NCBI GenBank assembly: GCA_003243455.1
Contig: QFQS01000008.1
Span: forward strand, 20,343 to 84,342
Length of the DNA stretch: 64,000 nucleotides
Reading direction: 5' to 3'
Source: Cereibacter sphaeroides
GTDB lineage: Bacteria > Pseudomonadota > Alphaproteobacteria > Rhodobacterales > Rhodobacteraceae
In this document: positions 53,801 through 61,499 of the stretch, one piece after another
Numbering within the stretch: position 1 is the first letter of the stretch
Layout of the letters: each line of letters opens with the position of its first letter
Notes under the pieces: model-generated
Databases searched by the model: none
Told to the model about the DNA's origin: nothing
What the model saw: the letters and a program-made list of their open reading frames with translations, nothing else
Translations under genes and position numbers: made by a program

Positions 53801-55232
53801 AATGCGCCTCGCCGGCGTAGATCACCGTCTCGAGCTGTGCGTCAGAGAGCAGGCCGTCGCGCAGCACCGCAGCAGCGAGTTTCGGACGGTAGGAAGGTTT
53901 TGGGGGTATGACCGACGCCATCGCCGCCGATTGAACGAGCTTGGTCGGGTGTGGGACCGCGCCGGGGATATCGATCGCCTGCAGGCGGAAGGTCTCGTAA
54001 ATCGCATCCGAGAGGCGCGCGGTATCATCGTTGTCGCGCCCCTCGCGCAGCGTGTAGGCGAGGTCTTCGGCCTCGATCTTAGCGATGGCTTGCGCGGGTT
54101 GGGCCGCAGAAGTCACGCGAGATATGCCGATGGCCTTGCGCGTGGAGGGGGCAGAGTTTCCCGGGAAGAGGGAAGAACGGCTCTGACTTGCTTTTGCGGT
54201 CTGATCCGACTCAAAGCGCGGCGGAACTTCGGCGGCGATCCGGGCGAGGAGATGCGCTGCATTCGGAGACATTGGCTGGCGCAAGTCAGCCGTGACACCA
54301 CCCATTTCGCCACCACGGCATTTGTCGAAGACCGAAATCCGGGTCTCGAAAGTGGTACCATTCTTGGCGAAAGCCGCCCCCGACACTGCGCCGGTGAAAA
54401 CCAGATGCGCGGACTCGGTTAGGCGGTCGAAGGTTTCGGTCCAGGCCGGTGCATCCGGTGCGAAACCTGCCCCGGTGATGGCAACCAGCCGCCCACCAGG
54501 GGCCAGCCGGGCAAGCGCCGAGCGCAGATGCCGGGCCGTCGCCTCGGTCGTCCGACCATCGACGTTGGCCATGGCTGAGAATGGCGGGTTCATCAGGATG
54601 ACGCTTGGGCGCATACCCGCGTCGAGATGGTCGTCAATCTGCGCGGCGTCGAAACGGGTGACGGAGCGGCCAGGAAACAGCAGACGCAAGAGATCAGCGC
54701 GGGTTTCAGCGAGTTCATTCAACGCCAGAGCGCCGCCTGCGATTTCGGCCAGAATGGCAAGAAGCCCCGTTCCGGCCGAAGGCTCGAGGACCAAGTCCGC
54801 GTGGGTGATCTTTGCGGCGGCCAAAGCCGTAAGCCCCATGGGCAGCGGCGTCGAGAATTGCTGGAATCGCTCCATTTCTTCAGACCGTCGCGTATGGGTT
54901 GGCAGAAGCCCTGAAACTTTGGCGAGGATCGGCATCAGTGCGGCAAGTGATCCAGCCCGCGCCAGCAGGGCGCGGCCGAATTTCCGCAGGAAGAGGACAA
55001 GTGCCACCTCGCCCGCCTCATAGGCCAGCTTCCAATCCCAGGCGCCTGTCGCATCGGAGCCACCGAAGGCGCGCTCCATCTCAAGCCGCAGGCGCAGCGC
55101 GTCGATCTGGAAGCCCTGCGCCAGATCGGGCTGCAGCGCCTCGGCAACTGCGAGGATCGCGGCGGCAGGATCAGGCAGGACAGGAACAACGACCGGCGTC
55201 AGCACAGTCGGGATCAACGGTTGGAACGTCAT
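50841..55232 (-). CDS. Giant methyltransferase-Strawberry notch helicase fusion
   Basis: This 1463-residue protein joins an N-terminal N6-adenine-type methyltransferase domain (about residues 130-300: LEPSAGTGLLAI and SVILMNPPFSAM) to a superfamily 2 helicase of the Strawberry-notch type (about 480-1160). The helicase has an atypical Walker A GDGTGAGKGRQSAG, DEAH-like box IIFDESHAM, SATGATSVHN and C-terminal motif GLGRTNRTNQAQ. Such proteins occur on large proteobacterial plasmids and phages; the function is unknown but DNA modification and remodelling are implied. ATG 55232 follows GAGGTG. Confidence 0.88.
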   Translation of the reverse strand: MTFQPLIPTVLTPVVVPVLPDPAAAILAVAEALQPDLAQGFQIDALRLRLEMERAFGGSDATGAWDWKLAYEAGEVALVLFLRKFGRALLARAGSLAALMPILAKVSGLLPTHTRRSEEMERFQQFSTPLPMGLTALAAAKITHADLVLEPSAGTGLLAILAEIAGGALALNELAETRADLLRLLFPGRSVTRFDAAQIDDHLDAGMRPSVILMNPPFSAMANVDGRTTEATARHLRSALARLAPGGRLVAITGAGFAPDAPAWTETFDRLTESAHLVFTGAVSGAAFAKNGTTFETRISVFDKCRGGEMGGVTADLRQPMSPNAAHLLARIAAEVPPRFESDQTAKASQSRSSLFPGNSAPSTRKAIGISRVTSAAQPAQAIAKIEAEDLAYTLREGRDNDDTARLSDAIYETFRLQAIDIPGAVPHPTKLVQSAAMASVIPPKPSYRPKLAAAVLRDGLLSDAQLETVIYAGEAHSAHLAGSWFVDETGDMVSAAPDDAADAVRFRRGFFLGDGTGAGKGRQSAGVLLDNWCQGRRKALWISKSDKLLEDAQRDWSALGQERLLVTPLSRFAQGRDIPLTEGILFTTYATLRSEERGAKKSRVDQIVDWLGADFDGVIIFDESHAMANAAGSKGERGDTEASQQGRAGLRLQHKLPNARVVYVSATGATSVHNLAYAQRLGLWGGEDFPFATRAEFVEAIEAGGVAAMEVLARDLRALGLYTARSLSYDGVEYEMLEHALTPEQRAIYDAYAGAFAIIHNNLAAAMEAANITGPASSTGSSGTLNRQAKSAARSAFESAKQRFFGHLLTSMKTPTLIAAIDADLAAGHAAVIQIVSTGEALMERRLSEIPTEEWNDIRVDITPREYVLDYLAHSFPVQLYEPFTDSEGKLSSRPVFRDGQPVECRDAARRRDALIERLASLPPVPGALDQIVQRFGTDLVAEVTGRSRRIVCKGEGHAARLVVESRAGSANLSETAAFMDDQKRILIFSDAGGTGRSYHADFGAKNQRLRVHYLLEPGWKADAAIQGLGRTNRTNQAQPPLFRPVATDVKAEKRFLSTIARRLDTLGAITRGQRQTGGQGLFRPEDNLESPYARDALRQLYRRLYRGDVAGCSLGAFEDATGLSLTDDNGLKDDLPPITTFLNRLLALTIHLQAVLFAAFEDLLDQRIEGAIAAGVYDLGLETLRAESFRVTNARVIYSHPGSGAETQLLTITEKRRNTPTSLADALDWLDDPKTRLLVNSRSGRAAVQVPATSLMLDDGTIEPRLRLIRPLDASTVPAKIMDDTHWLEADRAAFAAAWTAELAEVPEFSEATLHIVAGLLLPIWKQLPQDETRVYRLQTDDGQRIIGRRVSPAWVATTLAEDAPKLTAAQVHALVLDGKTVVRLAEGMELHRSRVMGVNRIELSGFTEAQKDRLKADGFFSEIIAWKLRLFCPTDSGGVKVLDQLLARFPIQGLHARKGC

Positions 55233-55407
55233 CAGAACACCTCAGGTTGGGGAAAACGGTGAGCCGAAGGCGCTCTCGCGCGCCTTCCAGCTCCCCCTGC
55301 CCCATCCTGCCTCTGCCTCTCGAACGTCGATCCTTGGAAGAGCGGTGGTTGATTTTGTTCCTGTTATGTTCTATATATGGAGGCTAAGTAGCAAAGGAGT
55401 TTCCCCG

Positions 55408-55704
55408 ATGGAAGACACCAGTTTTGCAATTCCCGTCACGCCCAAGCAGATTGCCTACGCGCGGTCGTTGGCGCTCAAGAACCAGACGCTGCTACCTTGG
55501 GAGGTGCAGCAGGATCGGCGAGCTTTGAGTTCCTGGATCGATGCGCAGGCCAGGCTGAAGCCAGTTTCAGCGCTCGGCCAACTGCCGTCGTCGAAGCAGG
55601 TCGCCTTTGCCGAGCGCCTCGCCCGGATCAAGCGGCGCGCCGTTCCGGACGAGTGCTTCCGAGACAAGGGCCTGATGTCCAAATGGATCGACGGAAACCG
55701 GTGA
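55408..55704 (+). CDS. Small protein made of two repeats
   Basis: This 98-residue protein consists of two related units: TPKQIAYARSLALKNQTLLP with LSSWIDA, and SSKQVAFAERLARIKRRAVP with MSKWIDG. The pattern S/T-x-KQ-h-A-h-A-x-x-LA ... WID recurs in small phage/plasmid proteins of unknown role. AAGGAG lies 8 bases before the ATG. Probably DNA- or protein-binding; not recognised beyond that. Confidence 0.75.
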   Translation: MEDTSFAIPVTPKQIAYARSLALKNQTLLPWEVQQDRRALSSWIDAQARLKPVSALGQLPSSKQVAFAERLARIKRRAVPDECFRDKGLMSKWIDGNR

Positions 55705-55932
55705 TCGACCAATTCTGGTGTGGCAGGCGGCAAGTCGATGTCCGCCATTCGGAAGAAAGACAGTCAAGACTGCAGCCTTCGCAAACCCAGAGCATGGCGA
55801 TTAATCCACATTTGCAATGCTAAAGAATTGCTGCTTTTAACTTATAGCAAATCTATAGCATTGCGAATCGAACTATTTTGCCATATCTTAGCATGGCGGT
55901 ACTTCCGCGAAGGCAAGCTCATAGGTTGGCAA

Positions 55933-56394
55933 ATGTCCGTCTCCCGCGCAAAGCAGCGTCAGGCCCAAGACAGGGTCAACCAGGCCGCAACCCTGGTTAG
56001 GTCCATTGCAAAGCCCTTCGGGGGCTGGATCGCTACGTTCCAGGAGGCGATCGGGATGAATGCGCCAGCCCTCGCTGAACGCCTCGGCATCTCACGCAAC
56101 AACATCTACGCCGCAATTCAGACCGAACAGGCCGGAACCATCTCTGTGAACCAGTTGGAAAAGATTGCCGAAGCCATGGGGGGCCGCCTCGTCTATGCGA
56201 TCATCCCGCGCGAGGGACCGGTGGAAGAGATCGTTCTAGCTCAGGCCCGTTCCAAAGCGCGGCGCATCATCCAGCGCACACGAGCGCATATGGCGCTGGA
56301 AGAGCAGACCGAGGGGCTGCGCAGCGAAGCCGAGATGGTCGAAGAACTGGCAGCGGACATCATCCGCGAAGGACGGCGGGATTTCTGGCAATGA
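55933..56394 (+). CDS. Mobile mystery protein A (HTH regulator/antitoxin candidate)
   Basis: This 153-residue protein has an XRE-type helix-turn-helix (MNAPALAERLGISRNNIYAA, about residues 42-62) and matches mobile mystery protein A (TIGR02612) in length and C-terminus (AHMALEEQ). It overlaps the Fic-protein gene by ATGA. It likely represses the operon and may neutralise the Fic partner. The ATG at 55933 is weak in ribosome-binding site; an upstream open frame is not family-like. Confidence 0.82.
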   Translation: MSVSRAKQRQAQDRVNQAATLVRSIAKPFGGWIATFQEAIGMNAPALAERLGISRNNIYAAIQTEQAGTISVNQLEKIAEAMGGRLVYAIIPREGPVEEIVLAQARSKARRIIQRTRAHMALEEQTEGLRSEAEMVEELAADIIREGRRDFWQ

Positions 56395-56996
56395 CCTTTG
56401 AGCTTCACGAACCTGCCGGAGCGACCCCTCTGACACTGGAAGAATTGCTTGGACTGAAGGCCAAGCACATCGCGACGCGCGGCGAGCTGAACGAACTCGA
56501 AGGCGAGAACATCATTGCGGGTCTGACCTGGCTCGACCGTCGCCCGAAGAGCTTCGACCTTCTGACCGATGCCGCCGTCCGGGAAATTCACAAACGCCTC
56601 TTTGGCGAGATCTGGGATTGGGCGGGCGTCTACCGTCTGACAGAGAAGAACATCGGCGTACCGGTTTGGCACATTTCGACCGAACTGCGCACCTGCCTTG
56701 ATGACGCCCGGTACTGGCGCGACCACAAGAGCTTTGACCCGTTAGAAGCCACGGCCCGCCTGCATCACCGGCTTGTCTGGATCCACCCCTTTGCAAATGG
56801 TAACGGTCGTTGGGCCCGGATCATGGCTGACGCCTATCTGGCGAGGATAGATCCGAAGGTCTTCCTCGACTGGTCTGGCGCAGGGACGCTCAACGCCGAA
56901 AGTGAGCACCGCACGGCCTACATCGCGGCCCTCAGGGCGGCCGATCAGCATGATTTTGACCCCTTGGTGGCGCTCGTTAGATCAATCGCCCGATAG
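56391..56996 (+). CDS. Mobile mystery protein B (Fic-domain AMPylator)
   Basis: This 201-residue Fic protein carries the complete motif HPFANGNGRWAR and thus the catalytic histidine and phosphate-binding residues for AMP transfer from ATP to a target protein. The N-terminal GLTWLDRRP and FGEIWDWAGVYR lines fit TIGR02613. It is paired with mobile mystery protein A, an arrangement widely seen on mobile elements and possibly a toxin-antitoxin module. The target is unknown. Confidence 0.87.
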   Translation: MTFELHEPAGATPLTLEELLGLKAKHIATRGELNELEGENIIAGLTWLDRRPKSFDLLTDAAVREIHKRLFGEIWDWAGVYRLTEKNIGVPVWHISTELRTCLDDARYWRDHKSFDPLEATARLHHRLVWIHPFANGNGRWARIMADAYLARIDPKVFLDWSGAGTLNAESEHRTAYIAALRAADQHDFDPLVALVRSIAR

Positions 56997-56999
56997 TCC

Positions 57000-57392
57000 T
57001 CACCCGAACCGCCGCCCTCCTTCGGTGAAGGTGTACTCGTTGACGATGATCCCCTCCTCGATGGCCTCGTCCGAGGTGAGGTGGTCGTATTCGGCCTCAA
57101 GCTGGCCGTAGAGCCAGCGGGCCAGATCGCGCAGCGCTTCGGTCACGGTCTCTTCGGCGTCCTCGGTCGGCGGCTGCCAGGTCGGGCTGTCGCGCGTAAC
57201 GTCAACGGCCATGCTGTATTCGTGGTAGTAGCGGCCACGGTGACTGACCTCGGCGGCAAGCTGATAGAAGTTCCGCCGCTGGACCGCCTGAAACCTGTCT
57301 GCGATGCCATGCAATGTCGTGTCTTGTGGGGCATAATCCCTGATGCTCGCAGTCACGCCCTTGGCGTGGCTGAGGTATCCCTCGAAGGACGC
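57000..57392 (-). pseudogene. C-terminal half of a plasmid stability-type gene split by the RIT element
   Basis: The minus strand from the element boundary reads SFEGYLSHAKG, then IRDYAPQDTTLHGIADRFQA, RRNFYQLAAEVSHRGRYYHE and a C-terminal EEGIIVNEYTFTEGGRRFG. Joined to the fragment at 60827-61081 it gives a continuous protein of about 215 residues. A GTG inside could still start a 118-residue peptide. The intact family is a plasmid-borne protein often annotated as antitoxin of a stability system; that label is uncertain. Confidence 0.8.
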
Positions 57393-57419
57393 TTTATGCA
57401 GAGCACCGCATAAGGCCTG

Positions 57420-57506
57420 TTATGCCGAGCGACGGATTATGCGGAGCGGTCAGGTCATCACGCTGTAAACGCGAGGGATTTTCGACAATCCGCTCCGCAT
57501 AACGAC
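57420..57506. repeat. Left terminal inverted repeat of the RIT element
   Basis: Matches the right repeat (60739-60824) with two substitutions and one single-base indel. Within it, TTATGCGGAGCGG (57437-57449) and CCGCTCCGCATAA (57490-57502) form a perfect 13-base internal inverted repeat, probable recombinase-binding sites. A further partial unit, TTATGCAGAGC at 57394-57404, lies outside it at the left end only. Confidence 0.9.
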
Positions 57507-57588
57507 GGGCTTGTGCCGTCGCGGATTCTTTTGGGCGAGAAGTGGTTCGCCGGCATTTTCCGGCATTGAACCCATGTCAGGAGATCGA

Positions 57589-58815
57589 ATGTCCAGCACC
57601 CCCAAGAAAAGGCGGAACACTCCGCGGTATCTCACGCTTTCAAGGCTTCATTTCGCCGGCCCTTACTTCGAGGGCTATGTCCGTTGGCTTCAGGGACGGA
57701 ATTACACCAAGACAACGATTTCGATGCTGACCATCTACTTGGGGCATTGGACGGATTGGATGCACGACGCCGGCTATGATCTCAGTACCATCCACAGCGG
57801 CTACGCAGCATCCGTACCGGCCTTCAGGGCCATGCCGAATTACTCTATGCGACTGCGATCAGGTGCCCTCTTCGTTCTCTTTCTTGAAGAGCAATGCATC
57901 GTCGATCCACTGCCGAAGCCGCTTTCCCCAAGTGAACAGTGGCCGATCCTCGGCGAGTTCCGGGATTGGATGCTCCGAAATCGTGGGGTGTTGGACAGCA
58001 GCCTCGACACCTATCAGAACATCCTTGTTCACATGTTCCTCGTCCTTGGCGACGCGCCTGAGGCTTATAGCGCCCATGCCATCAGGGAGTTTGTGCTGGG
58101 ACGCGCGGGCATGCACGGCGTTGCTCATGCAAGGATGACGGTGACCGCCACTCGCGCATTCCTGCGCTTCCTGATCGCAACTGGACGTTGCCCGGCCGGC
58201 CGTGATCAGGCCATCCCGAATTTTGCGGGCTGGCAATTGGCACCAGTACCAGACTTCCTCAACGACGCTGACATCACGAGGATCGTGGCTGCTTGCAGCG
58301 GCGAGGCCCGCCTGCGCGATCGCGCGGTCATTCTGTTCCTTGTCCGACTCGGCTTACGCGCCAGCGAAGTTGCAAACCTTGAGTTCGATCACATCGACTG
58401 GCGGAATGGTCGCATTGCCATCAGGGGTGGCAAGTCCCGTCGTGAAGAATGGCTGCCTCTTCCTCAAGAAGTCGGCGAAGCGCTGCTGGCCTATCTGGAC
58501 AGGGGACGGCCGTCATTGGCCACGCCGCGCGTGTTCGTCACAGCGCAAAATCCGATGCGTCCGATGTCGAGGTTTGCTGTCAACTGTCTGGTTCAGGCGG
58601 CTCTTGACCGGGCGGGCATCCAGAGTGGTCGACGCGGTTCCCATCTGCTTCGTCATTCGGCGGCGACAGCGATGCTTCGGCATGGGGTCAACCTTGCCGG
58701 GGTCGGAGCGGTCCTGCGGCACCGCTCGCTGACCACCACCATGCAATATGCGAAGGTTGACTTCGCTCTGCTCCGCGAAATTGCCCAGCCCTGGGCGGGG
58801 GAGGCCGCATGCTGA
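57589..58815 (+). CDS. RIT tyrosine recombinase A
   Basis: This 408-residue integrase-family recombinase has an N-terminal SAM-like core-binding region and a catalytic domain with Arg I in GLRASEVANL, HLLRHSAAT (His-x-x-Arg), and LRHRSLTTTMQYAKVD containing the nucleophilic Tyr. ATG 57589 has AGGAG 6 bases upstream; a second ATG at 57574 is in frame. It overlaps the next recombinase gene by 7 bases. Confidence 0.93.
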   Translation: MSSTPKKRRNTPRYLTLSRLHFAGPYFEGYVRWLQGRNYTKTTISMLTIYLGHWTDWMHDAGYDLSTIHSGYAASVPAFRAMPNYSMRLRSGALFVLFLEEQCIVDPLPKPLSPSEQWPILGEFRDWMLRNRGVLDSSLDTYQNILVHMFLVLGDAPEAYSAHAIREFVLGRAGMHGVAHARMTVTATRAFLRFLIATGRCPAGRDQAIPNFAGWQLAPVPDFLNDADITRIVAACSGEARLRDRAVILFLVRLGLRASEVANLEFDHIDWRNGRIAIRGGKSRREEWLPLPQEVGEALLAYLDRGRPSLATPRVFVTAQNPMRPMSRFAVNCLVQAALDRAGIQSGRRGSHLLRHSAATAMLRHGVNLAGVGAVLRHRSLTTTMQYAKVDFALLREIAQPWAGEAAC

Positions 58816-59726
58816 CCGAGGAAATCAATCGTTACGTCGCATTGCGAAGGTCGCTTGGCTTCAAGCTCAAGGAGACAGCCAAGAACTTGGCTTCGTTCGG
58901 CCAGTTCGTCGAAGCCAGAGGTGAGCGACACGTCAGGACGGCAACAGCGGTCGCCTGGGCTGAAGGTGCGTCGACGCCAGACACTCGGTATCGCCGCATC
59001 ACGGATGTCATCCGGTTGGCAACCTTTCTGCACGCAGAAGACGCTGCACATGAGATTCCGCCGGGAGGCGTCTTCAAGGCGCATCGGACCAAGTTCATCC
59101 CTTACATCTTCACGGATGATGAAGTGGCGAAGTTCATCATTGCAGCTCGAGTCAGGCAACAGGACGAAAGCTCTCCAGTTCGGCGCGAAATCTATGCCGT
59201 CCTGTTTGGTCTGATCGCATCGACAGGCTTACGGATATCGGAGGCTTTGAACCTGACCCTGACTGATGTTCTGCCGGATGGCATCTTGCACATCCGAAAG
59301 ACCAAGTTCGGCAAGAGCCGGATGGTGCCGCTACACCCGAGCGTGATGCCCATTCTCGACCGGTATATGGAGCTGAGGCTGGCCGTCGCGGCCAACGACG
59401 ATCACCTCTTCCTTTCCGAAGGAAAGAGGAAGATCTATTACTCTGTCCCGCAAAGGGCGTTCCACGAAATCCTTGCCATCGCGGCGATTGCGCCCGGTCG
59501 GTCCAGGCGCCCTCGCATCCATGATCTGCGCCACACCTTCGCGACACGGGTGCTGGAAAAATCTGGAGCCGGGCGCGACGCGATCGCGCGCAATGCTGTC
59601 GCGCTGATGACCTACATGGGGCATTCCAACCTCAGATACACGTACTGGTATCTGCATCGGACGCCCGAACTTCTGGCCGAAATCTCTGCCGCAGCCGAGG
59701 AACTTTTGACGGAGGGCGGCTCATGA
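58809..59726 (+). CDS. RIT tyrosine recombinase B
   Basis: This 305-residue recombinase has GLRISEALNLTL (Arg I), HDLRHTFATRVL (His-x-x-Arg) and MGHSNLRYTYWYLHRTPE with the C-terminal Tyr. It overlaps both neighbours by 7 and 4 bases, so all three proteins are made in proportion. In RIT elements the three recombinases are always kept in the same order and are presumed to act together. Confidence 0.93.
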   Translation: MLTEEINRYVALRRSLGFKLKETAKNLASFGQFVEARGERHVRTATAVAWAEGASTPDTRYRRITDVIRLATFLHAEDAAHEIPPGGVFKAHRTKFIPYIFTDDEVAKFIIAARVRQQDESSPVRREIYAVLFGLIASTGLRISEALNLTLTDVLPDGILHIRKTKFGKSRMVPLHPSVMPILDRYMELRLAVAANDDHLFLSEGKRKIYYSVPQRAFHEILAIAAIAPGRSRRPRIHDLRHTFATRVLEKSGAGRDAIARNAVALMTYMGHSNLRYTYWYLHRTPELLAEISAAAEELLTEGGS

Positions 59727-60730
59727 CAGCCCTTGCGCCGGTCATTACGCAGTTCATGCAGGATTACCTGCCTCGGCAGCGCGGGTTCAGCGCCCACAGC
59801 AGCGAAACCTATGCGCATGCCTTCAAACTGCTGTTCCAGTTCGCGGCGAGGCGTGTCGGATCCGGCCCGTCGCAGCTCAGTATCGAGCAGCTGGACGCAC
59901 CATTGATCCTGGCCTTTCTGGATCATCTCGAGACTGATCGAGGAAATGGCGCCACTTCGCGAAATGCACGGCTCGCGGCCATCAAGTCGTTCATGCGGTT
60001 CGTTGAATACCAGTATCCAGCCCTCCTGGCTCAAGTCGCGCAAATCCGGGCGATCCCGACAAAACGTTGCGCGAACAAGCTGGTCCAGCACCTGTCCAAG
60101 GACGAGGTGCAGGCAGTTCTGAATGCTCCCGATGTCACGACGCGCTTGGGTGCCAGGGATCGCGCCATGATGCACCTTTGTTTTGCGGGAGGGCTGCGCG
60201 TGTCCGAACTCGTAGGGGCTGCCTTGACCGATCTGGTTCTAGGCCAGGCTCCAAGCCTGCTGGTTCGAGGAAAAGGGCGAAAGCATCGGCACTTTCCACT
60301 CTGGAAGACGACAGCCTCAGACATGCGGGCTTGGCTTGCCGTGCGGGGGCTTGCGCCTACACCGGAGATCTTCGTCAATGCCGAAGGGAGAGCGATGACG
60401 CGATCCGGGTTCGAGTATGTGCTCGAAAAACACGTCGTGAAAGCTTCTCAGCACTGCCCATCATTGGCGGGGCGTTCAGTGTCGCCCCACCAGCTCAGGC
60501 ATAGTTGCGCCGTGATCATGCTGGAAGCGACCCGCGACATCCGAAAGGTCGCGCTGTGGCTGGGACACGCGGACATCCGAACGACCGAGACCTATCTGCG
60601 CGTTGATGCGGCCCAAAAGCTCGAGGCTGTAGAGGCGGCCATCCCGCCCGAGCTGCGTCGCGGAAAGTTCAAGGCTCCGGATGCGTTGATTGCGATGCTG
60701 ATGACCGGAAGGAAAAACACGCTGACCTGA
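59723..60730 (+). CDS. RIT tyrosine recombinase C
   Basis: This 335-residue recombinase has GGLRVSELVGAAL (Arg I), HQLRHSCAVIML (His-x-x-Arg) and LGHADIRTTETYLRVD with the nucleophilic Tyr. It is the last gene and ends 8 bases before the right inverted repeat. Confidence 0.93.
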   Translation: MTALAPVITQFMQDYLPRQRGFSAHSSETYAHAFKLLFQFAARRVGSGPSQLSIEQLDAPLILAFLDHLETDRGNGATSRNARLAAIKSFMRFVEYQYPALLAQVAQIRAIPTKRCANKLVQHLSKDEVQAVLNAPDVTTRLGARDRAMMHLCFAGGLRVSELVGAALTDLVLGQAPSLLVRGKGRKHRHFPLWKTTASDMRAWLAVRGLAPTPEIFVNAEGRAMTRSGFEYVLEKHVVKASQHCPSLAGRSVSPHQLRHSCAVIMLEATRDIRKVALWLGHADIRTTETYLRVDAAQKLEAVEAAIPPELRRGKFKAPDALIAMLMTGRKNTLT

Positions 60731-60738
60731 ATCCGTGC

Positions 60739-60824
60739 GTCGTTATGCGGAGCGGATTGTCGAAAATCCTCGCGTTTACAGTATGATGACCTGACCGCTC
60801 CGCATAATCCGTCGCTCGGCATAA
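60739..60824. repeat. Right terminal inverted repeat of the RIT element
   Basis: Inverted copy of 57420-57506 (about 84 of 87 positions identical). It contains the same 13-base internal arms. The element ends within a few bases of TTATGCC (read inward on the minus strand), next to the resident-gene sequence. Confidence 0.9.
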
Positions 60825-60826
60825 GC

Positions 60827-61081
60827 CGCACCGTCGCCCTGGCTCCAGAAACCCGAAAACCAGATGCAGGGTTTGGCCCGCGTTCCGCCACCCATCAGGC
60901 GAACGGGCGTGGTCTTCAGGCGGATGCCGAGGATTTCACAGACCCGCTCGAAATCCTCGTAGACCGCGTCCCACCAATCATCATGGGGCCCGAATTCACG
61001 ATACCAACTGCGCGCCTTGTCTTTGGCCGCATCCGAGAGTTCGGGGAACTGATAGACCGTCGTGCAGACGAGCTCAGGCAT
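60827..61081 (-). pseudogene. N-terminal half of the gene split by the RIT element
   Basis: It starts at ATG 61081 (MPELVCTTVYQFPELSDAAK), continues through WYREFGPHDDWWDAVYEDF and RLMGGGTRAKPCIWFSGFWS, and reaches QGDGA where the RIT element begins. The expected continuation SFEGYLSHAKG is found at 57392 on the other side. As it stands the frame runs into the inverted repeat and stops at 60776. Confidence 0.82.
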
Positions 61082-61214
61082 CGGGGGCCTCCCCGCGCAG
61101 CGCAACTGCCAGCCATTCTTGCGTGCCGGTCCAGCCGATGGATTTGCGAGCACCGAGATCGATGACATGCGCGCCGTCGAGCAGGCAGGAGAAGTGAGGA
61201 AAATGGCCGGCCAT
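61074..61214 (-). CDS. 46-residue protein upstream of and overlapping the split gene
   Basis: This short frame (MAGHFPHFSCLLDGAHVIDL ... LRGEAPDA) has AGGAG 6 bases before ATG 61214 and its stop overlaps the start of the split gene by 8 bases. That coupling argues for real translation. Size and position would suit the partner of a two-gene stability module, but I do not recognise the family. Confidence 0.55.
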   Translation of the reverse strand: MAGHFPHFSCLLDGAHVIDLGARKSIGWTGTQEWLAVALRGEAPDA

Positions 61215-61303
61215 AGATAACTCCTGAATGAGAACCGCCCGACTGAAAAGCCGCTGCGGTGTGGTTGAAGGGGGGTAGCTCTAGAGGGCGGTGTCTGCGC
61301 CAG

Positions 61304-61498
61304 TCAGGTCGGCGCAGACCTTGCCTTGTCCTGCGCGGCGTCATGCGTATTCAGCATGTCGCGGTAGAACCGCCTCCGCGACAGCCGCAGTCCGGGCTGG
61401 CGACGGATCCACGGATGCAGCGCTTTGGCCGCAGCCTTGATGACATCACGTGGTTTTGCCGTCAGGGGAAGTTTCAGATGCGGATAGAACGGGTCCAA
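61304..61498 (-). CDS. Small basic protein, TTG start
   Basis: This 64-residue frame begins DPFYPHLKLPLTAKPRDVIK and contains LHPWIRRQPGLRLSRRRFYR, a basic nucleic-acid-binding-like pattern. TTG 61498 lies one base after the DUF6878-like stop, with a ribosome-binding-type AGG just upstream, suggesting coupled translation. No family recognised; the non-ATG start keeps confidence moderate. Confidence 0.5.
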   Translation of the reverse strand: MDPFYPHLKLPLTAKPRDVIKAAAKALHPWIRRQPGLRLSRRRFYRDMLNTHDAAQDKARSAPT

Positions 61499-61499
61499 A

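Larger units (their letters stand above)
57393..60826 (+). mobile_element. RIT (recombinase-in-trio) element
   Basis: The element has long terminal inverted repeats (57420-57506 and 60739-60824), three overlapping tyrosine recombinase genes in one direction, and a 3-base direct repeat CGC on either side (57390-57392 and 60827-60829), consistent with a target duplication. It has interrupted a minus-strand resident gene whose reading frame is restored when the element is removed. RIT elements are known from many bacteria; no cargo is carried here. Confidence 0.88.

Noticed and set aside
52809..54422. 537-residue plus-strand open frame
   Set aside because: It is the antisense shadow of the Strawberry-notch helicase gene, whose motifs are on the minus strand.
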